NCBI GenBank assembly: GCA_002372015.1
Contig: DFIA01000072.1
Coordinates: forward strand, 1 to 28,573
Direction: 5' to 3'
DNA from: Bacteroidales bacterium UBA3709
Lineage (GTDB): Bacteria; Bacteroidota; Bacteroidia; Bacteroidales; UBA932
DNA: 28,573 bases
Position numbers and translations under genes: made by a program
Shown: positions 1 to 8,661 of the stretch, piece by piece
How positions within the stretch are numbered: position 1 is the stretch's first letter
Layout of the letters: each line of letters opens with the position of its first letter
Notes under the pieces: generated by a model
Databases searched by the model: none
Seen by the model: the letters and a program-made list of their open reading frames with translations, nothing else
Told to the model about the DNA's origin: nothing

Positions 1-31
1 ACTTCCGTTCTATCCGTTGAACTATAGGACC
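1..31 (-). tRNA. 5' part of a tRNA, cut by the window edge; possibly tRNA-Arg
   Basis: Read on the minus strand from 31, the sequence fits the first half of a tRNA: a 7-nt acceptor strand GGTCCTA, T8-A9, a D stem GTTC/GAAC closing a loop AACGGATA that holds the GG pair, one linker base, and the 5' strand of an anticodon stem (GAAGT). The anticodon, T arm and 3' acceptor strand lie outside the window, so the amino acid cannot be read. From memory the opening resembles Bacteroidota tRNA-Arg genes, but that is weak evidence. It starts 8 nt after the fabH stop on the same strand and may be co-transcribed with it. Confidence 0.6.
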
Positions 32-39
32 ATAAACTA

Positions 40-1035
40 TTAATAAGCCCAACGATACAGAATGGCCCCCCAAGTAAATCCTGCTCCAAAAGCACTGAAT
101 ATCAGGTTATCGCCCTTCTTGAACTTAGATTTAAAGTCCCATATCGCCAAAGGAATGGAGGTGCCGGCTGTATTACCAAACCGTTCTATGTTGATAAGCA
201 CCTTATCTTTTTCTATACCCATCCTACGAGCCGTGGCATCTATAATCCTAAGATTAGCCTGATGTGGAACAAGGTATGCCACATCGGCCGGCAACAAATT
301 ATGCCTTTTCATAATTTCCTCAGAAACATCGGCCATACCAACGACGGCATGCTTGAATACCGCCTGCCCATCTTGATGGATAAAATGCATTCTCTTGTCT
401 ATATTATCGTGGCTGGCCGGATACAAACTTCCTCCTGCTGTTTGATATAGATATTTTCTGCCTACGCCATCTACATGTAGAATGGAATCCTGAAAACCAA
501 GATTGTCTTCGTACGAAGGTTCTATCATCATTGCAACTGCACCATCGCCAAAAAGCGGACAAGTAGTACGGTCTTCGTAATTGACTATACTGCTCATACG
601 TTCTCCGCAAACAAGAACAATCTTCTTGTAAGCTCCGGATTCTATAAAGCGTCTTACAGTTTCAAATGTAAACAGAAAGCCACTGCAACCGGCATTGGTA
701 TCGTACCCCCAGGCATTTTTAATGCCTACTTTATCGCAGACGATGTTGGAAGTTGCCGTAAATACCATATCGGGAGTTACTGTATGGCAAAGAACCATCT
801 GTACCTCAGACGGATCTGTTTTAGTTGCCTCCAACAAGCGTTCTACGGCAATAGCTGCCATAAAAGAAGTGCCAAGACCGTCTTCCTTCAGTATGCGTCT
901 CTCCTTGATACCCACCCTAGACATTATCCACTCGTCTGAGGTATCGACCATGGTTGAGAGCTCTTCGTTTGTTAAAACATAATCGGGAATATAAGCCTCA
1001 ACACCCGTTATTATAGCCTTTGGCTTACTATGCAT
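40..1035 (-). CDS. fabH: beta-ketoacyl-ACP synthase III (FabH)
   Basis: This 331-residue protein belongs to the KAS III family, which condenses acetyl-CoA with malonyl-ACP to start type II fatty acid synthesis in the cytosol. The thiolase-fold triad is visible: Cys117 in NAGCSGF, His258 in PHQAN and Asn288 in FGNTAG. The early DTSDEWI and GI.ERR segments, FGDGA near 162-166 and the C-terminal SAFGAGFTWGA are also typical. Length matches the family. The ATG at 1035 lies inside the end of rpmF (8-nt overlap ATGCATAG), so the two genes are probably translationally coupled. It is the last protein gene of a DUF177-rpmF-fabH operon; plsX, often between rpmF and fabH in other phyla, is absent here. 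Confidence 0.96.
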   Translation of the reverse strand: MHSKPKAIITGVEAYIPDYVLTNEELSTMVDTSDEWIMSRVGIKERRILKEDGLGTSFMAAIAVERLLEATKTDPSEVQMVLCHTVTPDMVFTATSNIVCDKVGIKNAWGYDTNAGCSGFLFTFETVRRFIESGAYKKIVLVCGERMSSIVNYEDRTTCPLFGDGAVAMMIEPSYEDNLGFQDSILHVDGVGRKYLYQTAGGSLYPASHDNIDKRMHFIHQDGQAVFKHAVVGMADVSEEIMKRHNLLPADVAYLVPHQANLRIIDATARRMGIEKDKVLINIERFGNTAGTSIPLAIWDFKSKFKKGDNLIFSAFGAGFTWGAILYRWAY

Positions 1036-1210
1036 TTTCCTTTGCTATGACCAAACGACCGCGATAATAACCGCATTCAGGACACACATGGTGGTACATA
1101 ACGGTAGTTCCGCAATTTGAACAAGTTGCCAATGTAGGCAGTTCTGCCTTGTCGTGTGTTCTCCTCTTGTCTCTCCTCTGCTTGGAGATTTTGTGTTTAG
1201 GATGTGCCAT
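1028..1210 (-). CDS. rpmF: 50S ribosomal protein L32
   Basis: This 60-residue basic protein is ribosomal protein L32, a small structural protein of the large subunit. It begins MAHPKHKISKQRRDKRRTHD, the usual conserved N-terminus, and carries a four-cysteine zinc ribbon (CSNCG near 31-35 and CPECG near 43-47). So this is the zinc-binding form. It sits 30 nt after the DUF177 gene and overlaps fabH by 8 nt. The DUF177-rpmF-fabH neighbourhood links ribosome assembly with fatty acid synthesis in many bacteria. Confidence 0.97.
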   Translation of the reverse strand: MAHPKHKISKQRRDKRRTHDKAELPTLATCSNCGTTVMYHHVCPECGYYRGRLVIAKENA

Positions 1211-1240
1211 TTCTTATACTTTTATTAATCTTATTTTCAA

Positions 1241-1768
1241 TTACTTCTCCTTATTTTTCAGTAGATCTTTCAGGCCACTGAATGGAGAATATACATCTTT
1301 GTCTTCTTGCCCCGTGTCTTCATCTGCTTGGAGCTTTTTAAGCCTCTGAAGCATTTCTGTATTGCATTTCCCTTTTGGGTGAACCGTTGTCAGCGGTATG
1401 CTCACACAAATACAATCGTAAATGAATTGTTTAAGGTCTATCTCTGTTTCAGAGGGATCTACTATCAAAAACTCTTCTGCCTCTTCTGTATCTTCTCCAA
1501 ACTTAGCAAAACGAACTGCAAGGCTTTCTTCAAAAGAAACAGGCACTGCCATTTCTTCCAAACACCTATTGCATTCCACCGTAACACTGCCTTCTCCCTT
1601 CAAAGACACATTCATCCACCCGCTTCCCTTTTCAAGAGTACAGCGAACCAGCACATTTGAATCTATAATCTGTTGATTACCAAACTCTCTGAACAAATTT
1701 CCGTCAACAGGAAACTCGTACTCGTATTTTCCATGCGCAAGCCCGCTTATGTGAACCTTAAAATCCAT
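1241..1768 (-). CDS. DUF177 (YceD-like) protein
   Basis: This 175-residue protein matches the DUF177/YceD family, found upstream of rpmF across bacteria and linked to large-subunit rRNA processing in some of them. The visible family mark is the cysteine segment VECNRCLEEM near residue 85, followed by an acidic middle and a second pair of cysteines around DCICVSIP and PKGKC. The C-terminus ends in a charged SGLKDLLKNKEK tail. Its gene position next to rpmF strongly supports the call. The ATG at 1768 lies only 8 nt from the end of a good -7 box, so the mRNA leader would be just a few nucleotides. Exact molecular function is not established. Confidence 0.88.
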   Translation of the reverse strand: MDFKVHISGLAHGKYEYEFPVDGNLFREFGNQQIIDSNVLVRCTLEKGSGWMNVSLKGEGSVTVECNRCLEEMAVPVSFEESLAVRFAKFGEDTEEAEEFLIVDPSETEIDLKQFIYDCICVSIPLTTVHPKGKCNTEMLQRLKKLQADEDTGQEDKDVYSPFSGLKDLLKNKEK

Positions 1769-1776
1769 AGGGGGCG

Positions 1777-1807
1777 CAAATATACTAACTTTTTTACAAA
1801 ATACAAG
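1777..1807 (-). promoter_or_regulatory. Promoter of the DUF177-rpmF-fabH operon
   Basis: On the minus strand CTTG (1807-1804) is followed by exactly 19 nt and then TATATTTG (1784-1777). This fits the Bacteroidota consensus TTTG-N19-TAnnTTTG with one mismatch in the -33 box. Transcription should start near 1771, giving an almost leaderless mRNA for the ATG at 1768. Confidence 0.65.
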
Positions 1808-1825
1808 TTTTGCTACCGCAAAAGA

Positions 1826-3637
1826 CTATGGCTGCATTTTATGTCTCTTGCGCTCGTTTTCGTCGAGATAGATCTTACGAATGCGCAAATGCTTAGGAGT
1901 TACTTCTACGAGTTCATCGTCTTGAATATATTCCAGCATTTCTTCTAAGGTAAACTGCATTGGAGGTGGCAGAACTGCTTTTTCGTCAGAACCTGAAGCA
2001 CGCACATTGGTGAGCTTCTTTTTTATGCAAACATTTACGTTCAAATCCATTGCACGGGTGTATTCTCCTACCACCTGACCGGCATAAACCTCGTCGCCAG
2101 GGCTTATTATCCATTTTCCTCTATCAAGTAGCTTCCACATAGAATAAGCAACGGCCGTACCGGTTTCTAATGCCACCAAAGAACCGTTCGTTCTCTTTTC
2201 TATTTCCCCCTTATAAGGCTCGTAGCCTTTGAGCCTGTGGGCCATGATAGCCTCACCTGAAGTTGCTGTAATAAGGTTGCTCCTAAGGCCGATAATACCT
2301 CTGGATGGAATATCAAAATCTAAATGTACCCTATCGCCCCTATGTTCCATGTGCAACAGAGCACCCTTTCTTCTGGTAGTCATTTCTATCGCCTTGCCCA
2401 CAAATTCTTCCGGCACATCAATTATCAAATGCTCTACCGGTTCACAACGCCTGCCGTTAATATTTTTATCTATAACCTTAGGCTGCCCTATCTGGAGCTC
2501 AAAGCCCTCTCTTCTCATTGTTTCTATAAGTATGGAAAGGTGGAGTACGCCTCTACCGTAAACCACAAAAGAATCAGAAGTTTTACCAGGCTTAACTTTG
2601 AGAGCAAGGTTCTTCTCCAATTCCTTTTCAAGCCGCTCCTTCAAATGGCGTGAGGTTACATATTTGCCATCTTTGCCAAAGAATGGGGAATCGTTGATAC
2701 AGAAAAGCATACTCATTGTAGGCTCATCTATGGTAATGGTTGGGAGTGGCTCCGGATTTTCGCTGTCGGCAATGGTATCGCCTATTTCAAAGCCTTCTAT
2801 TCCAACAACAGCGCAAATATCACCGCTCTCTACACTTTCAACGCGAGTTTTCTCTATTCCGGTAAACACCATCAAATCTTTAATGCGCTGCTTTACTTGC
2901 GTGCCATCGTGATGACATAGAGTTATTTCTTGTCCGGCTTTTAACACTCCTCTTGTTACCCTCCCGATTGCAATACGCCCAACATAAGGAGAGTATTCCA
3001 AGGAAGAAATCAACATTTGAGGAGTACCATCCATATTATGTTCAGGTTCTGGGATTTCACTTATGATTAGGTCCATAAGTGGAGAAAGGTCTGAGGCAGG
3101 CTTTTTCCAATCCAAGCTCATCCAACCTTGCTTGGCACAGCCATACACGGTTTTGAAAGCGAGCTGCTTGTCGTTTGCATTAAGGCTAGACATAAGGTCA
3201 AATACCTGCTCGTTTACCTCCTCAGGGCGGCAATTCTGCTTATCTACTTTATTTATAACAACAAGTGGCTTCTTGCCTAACTCAAGTGCCTTCTGCAACA
3301 CAAATCTGGTTTGAGGCATACAGCCCTCAAAGGCATCTACCAACAATAGCACTCCATCTGCCATATTCAGCACCCTTTCCACCTCACCGCCAAAATCGGC
3401 GTGGCCCGGAGTATCTATAATATTAATCTTGTACCCCTTGTAAGGAACGCTTACATTTTTGGATAAGATAGTGATACCTCTTTCCCGTTCTAAATCGTTG
3501 TTGTCTAAAATAAGCTGGCCAGAAGAATTTTTATCGCTGTTACGCGTTATTTTGGCCTGAAGAATCATTTTGTCAACCAATGTGGTCTTGCCATGATCCA
3601 CATGGGCTATAATCGCAATATTTCTAATTTTTTTCAT
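1826..3637 (-). CDS. typA: Translational GTPase TypA/BipA
   Basis: TypA (BipA) is a ribosome-binding GTPase related to EF-G and LepA that helps ribosome assembly and growth under stress. I start it at the ATG at 3637, giving 603 residues, because MKKIRNIAIIAHVDHGKTT is the family's normal beginning; in-frame upstream sequence exists but adds 17 unusual residues. The G motifs are clear: G1 AHVDHGKTT (11-19), G2 RERGITI (51-57), G3 DTPGH (75-79) and G4 NKVD near 129. The rest follows the TypA layout, with an EF-Tu-like domain 2, an EF-G-like fold and the TypA-specific C-terminal domain that includes GLRSNLITATSGEAIM. It lies 54 nt after the glutathione peroxidase gene on the same strand. Confidence 0.96.
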   Translation of the reverse strand: MKKIRNIAIIAHVDHGKTTLVDKMILQAKITRNSDKNSSGQLILDNNDLERERGITILSKNVSVPYKGYKINIIDTPGHADFGGEVERVLNMADGVLLLVDAFEGCMPQTRFVLQKALELGKKPLVVINKVDKQNCRPEEVNEQVFDLMSSLNANDKQLAFKTVYGCAKQGWMSLDWKKPASDLSPLMDLIISEIPEPEHNMDGTPQMLISSLEYSPYVGRIAIGRVTRGVLKAGQEITLCHHDGTQVKQRIKDLMVFTGIEKTRVESVESGDICAVVGIEGFEIGDTIADSENPEPLPTITIDEPTMSMLFCINDSPFFGKDGKYVTSRHLKERLEKELEKNLALKVKPGKTSDSFVVYGRGVLHLSILIETMRREGFELQIGQPKVIDKNINGRRCEPVEHLIIDVPEEFVGKAIEMTTRRKGALLHMEHRGDRVHLDFDIPSRGIIGLRSNLITATSGEAIMAHRLKGYEPYKGEIEKRTNGSLVALETGTAVAYSMWKLLDRGKWIISPGDEVYAGQVVGEYTRAMDLNVNVCIKKKLTNVRASGSDEKAVLPPPMQFTLEEMLEYIQDDELVEVTPKHLRIRKIYLDENERKRHKMQP

Positions 3638-3691
3638 ACTAATAGCAAACATAACAAAAAAAGCGTTGAAATCAAAATTAAGATACAACTA

Positions 3692-4294
3692 TCATTTTAG
3701 AAGCTCAGCTATATCGCTTTCTATCAGAGCTATATCCTCTGTAGGCTCATATCTTTTCAACACTTTGCCATTAACATCTATAAGAAATTTTGTAAAATTC
3801 CACTTTATAGAAGATTTTTTGTCGTAATCAGGGTCTTGACGACTAAGCATTCCATGCATGGCCTTTCCCATCTTAGTTGTCTGGTCGAATCCTTTGAAGG
3901 GAGCTTGAGACTTTAAGAAGGTAAACAGAGGACTCTCGTTATCGCCATTAACCTCTATTTTGTTAAACTGCGGAAAGCGTGTCTGATAATTCAGCTGACA
4001 GAATTCCTGTATCTCATCCATTGTTCCAGGAGCCTGCTGCCCAAACTGGTTGCACGGAAAATCTAAAATTTCAAATCCTTTGTCGGCATACTTCTCATAC
4101 AATTGCTCTAACTCTGTGTATTGAGGGGTAAAACCACATCTTGTTGCAGTATTCACTATCAAACTCACCTTACCCTTATAAACAGACAAGTTTACATCAT
4201 TTCCTTGTGCATCTTTCACTGTAAAATCATAAGTTGTTTGAGCGGTTGCCTTCATAGAAAACAAGGTAATTAGAATTAGTAAAAAATTTTTCAT
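3692..4294 (-). CDS. Glutathione peroxidase-family thiol peroxidase, exported
   Basis: This protein reduces peroxides with a thiol donor, probably thioredoxin in Bacteroidota rather than glutathione. I choose the ATG at 4294 (200 residues); an in-frame TTG at 4309 would only add MKKKY-type residues. Residues 1-19 look like a Sec signal ending in KATAQ, so the enzyme probably works in the periplasm. The family motifs are present: NTATRCGFT with the peroxidatic cysteine, DFPCNQFGQQAPGT with the resolving-loop cysteine and catalytic glutamine, and KWNFTKFLID with the catalytic tryptophan and asparagine. It is divergent from guaA, with about 170 nt of shared upstream sequence, and may be transcribed together with typA. 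Confidence 0.93.
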   Translation of the reverse strand: MKNFLLILITLFSMKATAQTTYDFTVKDAQGNDVNLSVYKGKVSLIVNTATRCGFTPQYTELEQLYEKYADKGFEILDFPCNQFGQQAPGTMDEIQEFCQLNYQTRFPQFNKIEVNGDNESPLFTFLKSQAPFKGFDQTTKMGKAMHGMLSRQDPDYDKKSSIKWNFTKFLIDVNGKVLKRYEPTEDIALIESDIAELLK

Positions 4295-4322
4295 ATACTT
4301 TTTTTTCAAATGGTTCTCTAAA

Positions 4323-4353
4323 CAAAAATAACAAATTTTAGGCTTTTTACAGA
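4323..4353 (-). promoter_or_regulatory. Possible promoter of the glutathione peroxidase gene
   Basis: Minus-strand TATTTTTG (4330-4323) fits the TAnnTTTG -7 box. The tetramer TCTG at 4353-4350, 19 nt upstream, is one base from TTTG. The predicted start is near 4318, a 20-25 nt leader for the ATG at 4294. The -33 box overlaps a perfect inverted repeat. Confidence 0.4.
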
Positions 4354-4369
4354 AGCTTTTGTAAAAAGC
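4342..4369. promoter_or_regulatory. 9-bp perfect inverted repeat between gpx and guaA
   Basis: GCTTTTTAC (4342-4350) and GTAAAAAGC (4361-4369) are exact reverse complements separated by 10 nt. The repeat lies between two divergent genes and overlaps the proposed -33 box of the peroxidase gene. It could be an operator for a dimeric regulator; a terminator is less likely because no gene ends here. Confidence 0.4.
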
Positions 4370-4406
4370 ATCTTATAATTGTTAGAATTATTTCAAAACA
4401 GATGCT

Positions 4407-4414
4407 TATATTTG
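4407..4414 (+). promoter_or_regulatory. Possible -7 box of the guaA promoter
   Basis: TATATTTG at 4407-4414 is a perfect match to TAnnTTTG and lies 50 nt upstream of the guaA start. I see no TTTG at the expected 19-nt distance, so the call rests on one box only. Confidence 0.35.
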
Positions 4415-4464
4415 CTTCCAGGTTAGGGCTTACATTCTATAGCCTCATTTACACATAACACCAA

Positions 4465-6096
4465 ATGGATAGAATTATTATACTCGACTTCGGCTCTCAA
4501 GTAACACAAGTTATCGGCAGAAGAATTAGGGAATTAAATGTTTACTGCGAAATCCATCCTTTTAACAAGTTTCCCTTTAAAGACGATGGTAACAGCATCC
4601 CGGATGATATAAAGGGGCTTATCCTCTCCGGCAGCCCTTTCTCTGTAAGAGATCAGAATAGTCCTAAGGTAAATCTCGATAACTTCATAGGTAAAATCCC
4701 GATACTTGGCATTTGCTATGGTGCACAATTGATTGCCGATATGTATGGTGGTATGGTAGAAGCTTCTCAAACCAGAGAGTATGGAAGGGCTGAACTATTT
4801 GTATCAGAAAAAGATGAGCCTATTTTCAAAGATGTGCCACAAGCCTCTATAGTTTGGATGAGCCACGGAGATTCCATTACCAAGCTTCCGGAGGGAGCAC
4901 AGCTTATAGCCTCAACCACAGGTGTGCAGAATGCCGCATACAAAATTGCAGCCAAGAATATTTATGCCTTTCAATATCATCCGGAAGTGTTCCATTCAGA
5001 ATACGGTGGCACAATGCTACGCAACTTTGTAACAGGAGTATGCTGCTGCAAAGGCGATTGGACTACAGAGTCTTTCATAGAAACCACAGTACTGCAGCTA
5101 AGAGAAAAACTTGGCAAAGACGAAGTTATTCTTGGCCTAAGCGGAGGGGTAGATTCCTCTGTTGCAGCAGTTCTGCTACATAGAGCTATTGGACAGAACC
5201 TTCATTGCATATTTGTAGATAACGGATTGCTGAGAAAGAACGAATTTGAGGAAGTGCTGGAACAATATAAAGGCATGGGACTCAATGTAACAGGAGTAAG
5301 AGCCGCAGATAGATTTATGAAGGCATTGTATGGCATTTCAGATCCGGAAGGCAAACGCAAAGCCATAGGCAAAACATTCATAGATGTATTTGATTCGGAG
5401 GCCCAGAAGATTACTAATGCCAAGTGGCTCGCCCAAGGCACAATCTATCCAGATGTCATAGAATCAAGCAGTGTTAAAGGGCCATCTGCCACAATCAAGT
5501 CGCATCATAATGTGGGAGGGCTTCCGGAAAAGATGAACTTAAAAATAGTAGAACCTTTGCGTTCGCTCTTCAAAGACGAAGTACGCCGCACCGGAATAGC
5601 TTTGGGTATTAAGAAAGAACTTATCTCCAGACATCCATTCCCTGGCCCTGGCTTGGGTATCAGAGTTCTCGGCGAGGTTACCAAAGAAAAACTCGACATT
5701 CTAAAAGAAGCCGATCATATATTTATTTCAAACCTACGAAACTATATGACAGAACTGCCTCCGGCTTCCAATGGGTTGTCGTACAACAGCGATAATTTGG
5801 CACACAACACTCTAACTGACAAAAAACTCATCCCCCTGTACGATGCCATTTGGCAGGCCGGCACAATCTTGCTTCCTGTTAGAAGTGTGGGGGTTATGGG
5901 AGACGAGAGAACCTACGAATATACTATCGCTCTAAGGGCCGTAGTTTCAAATGATGGAATGACAGCCGACTGGGTACACCTCCCTTACGATTTTTTAGCA
6001 AAGGTGTCAAACGATATCATCAACAAAGTTAAAGGTGTAAACCGCGTCTGCTACGATATTTCCTCCAAACCACCTGCAACCATTGAATGGGAGTAG
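4465..6096 (+). CDS. guaA: GMP synthase (glutamine-hydrolysing)
   Basis: GuaA converts XMP, ATP and glutamine to GMP in the cytosol. The 543-residue protein has the usual fused layout. An N-terminal class I glutamine amidotransferase carries the nucleophile Cys84 in GICYGAQ and the histidine and glutamate of YHPEVFHSE. The ATP pyrophosphatase domain carries its PP-loop SGGVDSSV starting at Ser226. The C-terminal dimerisation domain ends in SKPPATIEWE, the conserved GuaA tail. Length is slightly above the common 510-525. The phzF-like gene follows after 28 nt on the same strand and is probably in the same transcript. Confidence 0.97.
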   Translation: MDRIIILDFGSQVTQVIGRRIRELNVYCEIHPFNKFPFKDDGNSIPDDIKGLILSGSPFSVRDQNSPKVNLDNFIGKIPILGICYGAQLIADMYGGMVEASQTREYGRAELFVSEKDEPIFKDVPQASIVWMSHGDSITKLPEGAQLIASTTGVQNAAYKIAAKNIYAFQYHPEVFHSEYGGTMLRNFVTGVCCCKGDWTTESFIETTVLQLREKLGKDEVILGLSGGVDSSVAAVLLHRAIGQNLHCIFVDNGLLRKNEFEEVLEQYKGMGLNVTGVRAADRFMKALYGISDPEGKRKAIGKTFIDVFDSEAQKITNAKWLAQGTIYPDVIESSSVKGPSATIKSHHNVGGLPEKMNLKIVEPLRSLFKDEVRRTGIALGIKKELISRHPFPGPGLGIRVLGEVTKEKLDILKEADHIFISNLRNYMTELPPASNGLSYNSDNLAHNTLTDKKLIPLYDAIWQAGTILLPVRSVGVMGDERTYEYTIALRAVVSNDGMTADWVHLPYDFLAKVSNDIINKVKGVNRVCYDISSKPPATIEWE

Positions 6097-6124
6097 CACA
6101 TGGCTGCGTTAGTCTTCTATCAAG

Positions 6125-6973
6125 ATGAAACAGTATTTTGTTAACGCCTTTGCAGAAGAAGGTTACCTGGGCAATCCTGCTGCGGTAAGAATAATGGACA
6201 CTTTTCCGCCCGATTGCCACATGCAACAAATTGCTCTTGAGAATAATCTCTCAGAAACAGCATTTTGTGTATGTTTAAAAGACGATGCCCACAGCCCTAT
6301 ATTCCATATACGCTGGTTTACCCCCAGCTGTGAGGTAGATCTTTGTGGCCATGCAACACTTGCAACCTCCTACATACTTTTCAAATACTACTTCAAAGAA
6401 GCTCAAATACTCCACTTTCAATCTAAAAGCGGAGAACTCCATGTAAGCAGAGAGTGGATTAAAAAAAACAATGAGACCGAATTCTTTGTAATGATGGATT
6501 TTCCTGCATATACTTTGGAGAAAGTAACTGACCCTACTGAACTTGATGCTGTTAAAGATGCCATATATCCCTTGCAGCCAAAGGAAATATGGAAGGGGAT
6601 AGATTATGTAGCGCTACTCAAAACCCCAGAGGAAGTTATTGATTACAAGCCCGATTTTGAAAAAATAAAGGCCCTACCTAATAATCACAACCTTCTGATA
6701 ACATCTGCAAACAGCAACCTTTCAGGCACATACCGCACGCCCCACACACAGCATAAAGACTTTGTATCTCGATGCTTTTTTCCGAAAGAAGCCATTGACG
6801 AAGATCCCGTAACAGGATCGGCACACTGTAGTCTCGGACCGCTATGGGCACAAAGACTTAACCGCAACAAGCTCACTGCATATCAGGCATCTGCAAGAGG
6901 AGGTATTCTGCACCTGAGAATCTCCGAAAACAGAGTAGTTGTAGGAGGAAAGGCTATAGAGGTTGTGATATAG
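6125..6973 (+). CDS. PhzF-family isomerase-like protein
   Basis: This 282-residue protein belongs to the PhzF/diaminopimelate-epimerase-fold family. It opens with FVNAFAEEGYLGNPAAV, has the conserved acidic catalytic residue Glu45 in NNLSETAF, then CEVDLCGHATLA, and in the second half EDPVTGSAHCSLGP. These are the family's signature segments in the right order. PhzF itself isomerises an intermediate of phenazine synthesis, but most genomic members have unknown substrates and there are no phenazine genes here. Nothing suggests that role in this organism. It is 28 nt after guaA and converges with the xer gene 37 nt downstream. Confidence 0.9.
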   Translation: MKQYFVNAFAEEGYLGNPAAVRIMDTFPPDCHMQQIALENNLSETAFCVCLKDDAHSPIFHIRWFTPSCEVDLCGHATLATSYILFKYYFKEAQILHFQSKSGELHVSREWIKKNNETEFFVMMDFPAYTLEKVTDPTELDAVKDAIYPLQPKEIWKGIDYVALLKTPEEVIDYKPDFEKIKALPNNHNLLITSANSNLSGTYRTPHTQHKDFVSRCFFPKEAIDEDPVTGSAHCSLGPLWAQRLNRNKLTAYQASARGGILHLRISENRVVVGGKAIEVVI

Positions 6974-7010
6974 TCGTCATGCATCTCTCAAGATTCAAGG
7001 CTTCTATATA

Positions 7011-7970
7011 CTATCGCTGAGGATGATGCTCTAAAATATTTTTCATCCACTGGGCAGAAGATACGTGAGTGTATATTTCGGTAGTTAAGATGCTTTCGTG
7101 CCCCAACATATCTTGAACGGCCCTAAGATCGGCACCATTTTCAACCAAATGAGTTGCAAAGCTATGCCTAAACGTGTGAGGGTAAACATCTTTCTTAATA
7201 CCCGCAGTTTTGGCATGGTTCTTTACTATAGTAAACACCATAACTCTGGTTAATTTACCGGCACGCCTGTTCAGAAAAAGCGTGTCTTGCGATTCGGATA
7301 TTTTTGTAAAATTTTTGCTCTTGCCAAGAGTAGGAGAACTCCCCGCTATATTAAGGGCATGCTGTAGGCATTGCCAACGGTGTGGCATATAATTTTTTAT
7401 GGCATTTATAGCATAATCTCCTATAGGAACCAAACGCTGCTTATTGCCCTTGCCTGTAATTCTTACAAATTGCTCTTTAAAGAATATATCGGAAAGATGC
7501 AGGTTTATTAGTTCGCTAACTCTCAGCCCACAACTGTACAGCATTTCTAATATGGCCCTATTTCGCACACCTTCATAAGTAGAGCAATCGCAAGTAGATA
7601 GGATGCTATCCACTTCATCTACGGAAAGCACATCTGGCAGTTTTCTTGGAATCTTTGGCGAATCAATGTTTTTTGTCGGATCGGTATCAACACCGTCTTC
7701 TATCTTCAGATATTTGTAGAATGCCTTTAAGGTACTCAGAGTACGGCTCTGCGAACGTGGAGAAGTACGGGCAGAAAATTTTTCAGCAAAAAACATATCT
7801 ATATCTGAAGAATCGGCCTCTGCAAAAGATGTCTTACCATTAGTTTCTAAGAACTGTGCAAACATTTTTAAATCTGAGCAATAAGACAATATGGTATTTT
7901 TGCTCAGAGAACGCTCCAACCTGAGGTAATCTGCAAATTCTTTTATCTTCAACTGAAAGCCTTTAGTCAT
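7011..7970 (-). CDS. Tyrosine recombinase of the XerC/XerD type
   Basis: This 319-residue protein has the SAM-like N-terminal domain (about 8-92) and the catalytic domain of tyrosine recombinases. All the catalytic residues can be seen: Arg150 in CGLRVSE, Lys174 in GKGNKQR, His265 and Arg268 in HTFRHSFATH, His291 in LGHES and Tyr300 in EIYTHV. The location in a housekeeping operon and the Xer-like sequence favour chromosome dimer resolution over an integrase role, but XerC and XerD cannot be told apart by eye. It is about 20 residues longer than typical Xer proteins, with extra sequence near 210-229 before DTLFLNRR. It follows nth by 17 nt. Confidence 0.9.
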   Translation of the reverse strand: MTKGFQLKIKEFADYLRLERSLSKNTILSYCSDLKMFAQFLETNGKTSFAEADSSDIDMFFAEKFSARTSPRSQSRTLSTLKAFYKYLKIEDGVDTDPTKNIDSPKIPRKLPDVLSVDEVDSILSTCDCSTYEGVRNRAILEMLYSCGLRVSELINLHLSDIFFKEQFVRITGKGNKQRLVPIGDYAINAIKNYMPHRWQCLQHALNIAGSSPTLGKSKNFTKISESQDTLFLNRRAGKLTRVMVFTIVKNHAKTAGIKKDVYPHTFRHSFATHLVENGADLRAVQDMLGHESILTTEIYTHVSSAQWMKNILEHHPQR

Positions 7971-7987
7971 GCCGAGTCTGCCAGATT

Positions 7988-8647
7988 TTATTTTTTCGAC
8001 AGTTTACTACCTTGCAGCAGTTTAGGGCAAAGCTTATGTAAACCACACTCCGCACAATCTGGTTTATTTGCCTTGCAAACATATCTGCCATGAAGTATGA
8101 GCCAATGATGAGCCCTTGCACGGTCTTTTGGCGGTATCTGCTTCTCTAAATCTTGTTCTACTTCAAATGGAGTTTTACCTTTAGACAAGCCCAATCTGTG
8201 AGCCACCCTAAATACATGAGTATCTACTGCTATTACAGGCTCGTTATAGCAAATAGAAGCCACTACATTAGCAGTCTTGCGCCCTACGCCCGGAAGCCGC
8301 ATCAATTCTTCTATGGAAGACGGCACTGTGCCGCCAAAATCGCTGACAAGCATCCTGCTCATTTGGAGTAGATGCTCTGCTTTTGAATTGGGATAGGAAA
8401 CAGATTTTATATATCCGAATATCTCCCCTACTGCGGCTTTAGACATTGCTTTTGCATTGGGATAAGCTGCTAATAATGCCGGTGTTACCATATTTACTCG
8501 TTTGTCTGTACACTGGGCAGAAAGAATTACGGCAACCAAAAGTTCAAACGGATTAGTATAATGCAGTTCGCTTTGTTCAGAAACAGCATTCTGCCTAAAC
8601 CAATTGATAATTTCCTTATTGCGTTTATTATTTCTTACTACTGCCAT
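7988..8647 (-). CDS. nth: Endonuclease III (base-excision DNA glycosylase/AP lyase)
   Basis: Endonuclease III removes oxidised pyrimidines and nicks the abasic site. The 219-residue protein shows the helix-hairpin-helix LPGVGRKTA with catalytic Lys124 and the aspartate Asp142 in AVDTHVFRVAHRLG. At the C-terminus a 4Fe-4S cluster motif C-x6-C-x2-C-x5-C is complete (CKANKPDCAECGLHKLC). Length and motif spacing match the family. It lies between ftsE (14 nt upstream) and the Xer-type recombinase (17 nt downstream), a compact minus-strand operon for cell division, repair and recombination. Confidence 0.96.
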   Translation of the reverse strand: MAVVRNNKRNKEIINWFRQNAVSEQSELHYTNPFELLVAVILSAQCTDKRVNMVTPALLAAYPNAKAMSKAAVGEIFGYIKSVSYPNSKAEHLLQMSRMLVSDFGGTVPSSIEELMRLPGVGRKTANVVASICYNEPVIAVDTHVFRVAHRLGLSKGKTPFEVEQDLEKQIPPKDRARAHHWLILHGRYVCKANKPDCAECGLHKLCPKLLQGSKLSKK

Positions 8648-8661
8648 ACAGCCTACCTAAA

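Noticed and set aside
3638..3688. 17-residue N-terminal extension of TypA
   Set aside because: The ATG at 3637 gives the usual N-terminus and length; the extension is hydrophobic, with no ribosome site.
7011..7970. Integrase of a mobile element
   Set aside because: It sits in a compact operon with ftsE and nth, with no attachment sites or phage genes nearby; Xer function is more likely.
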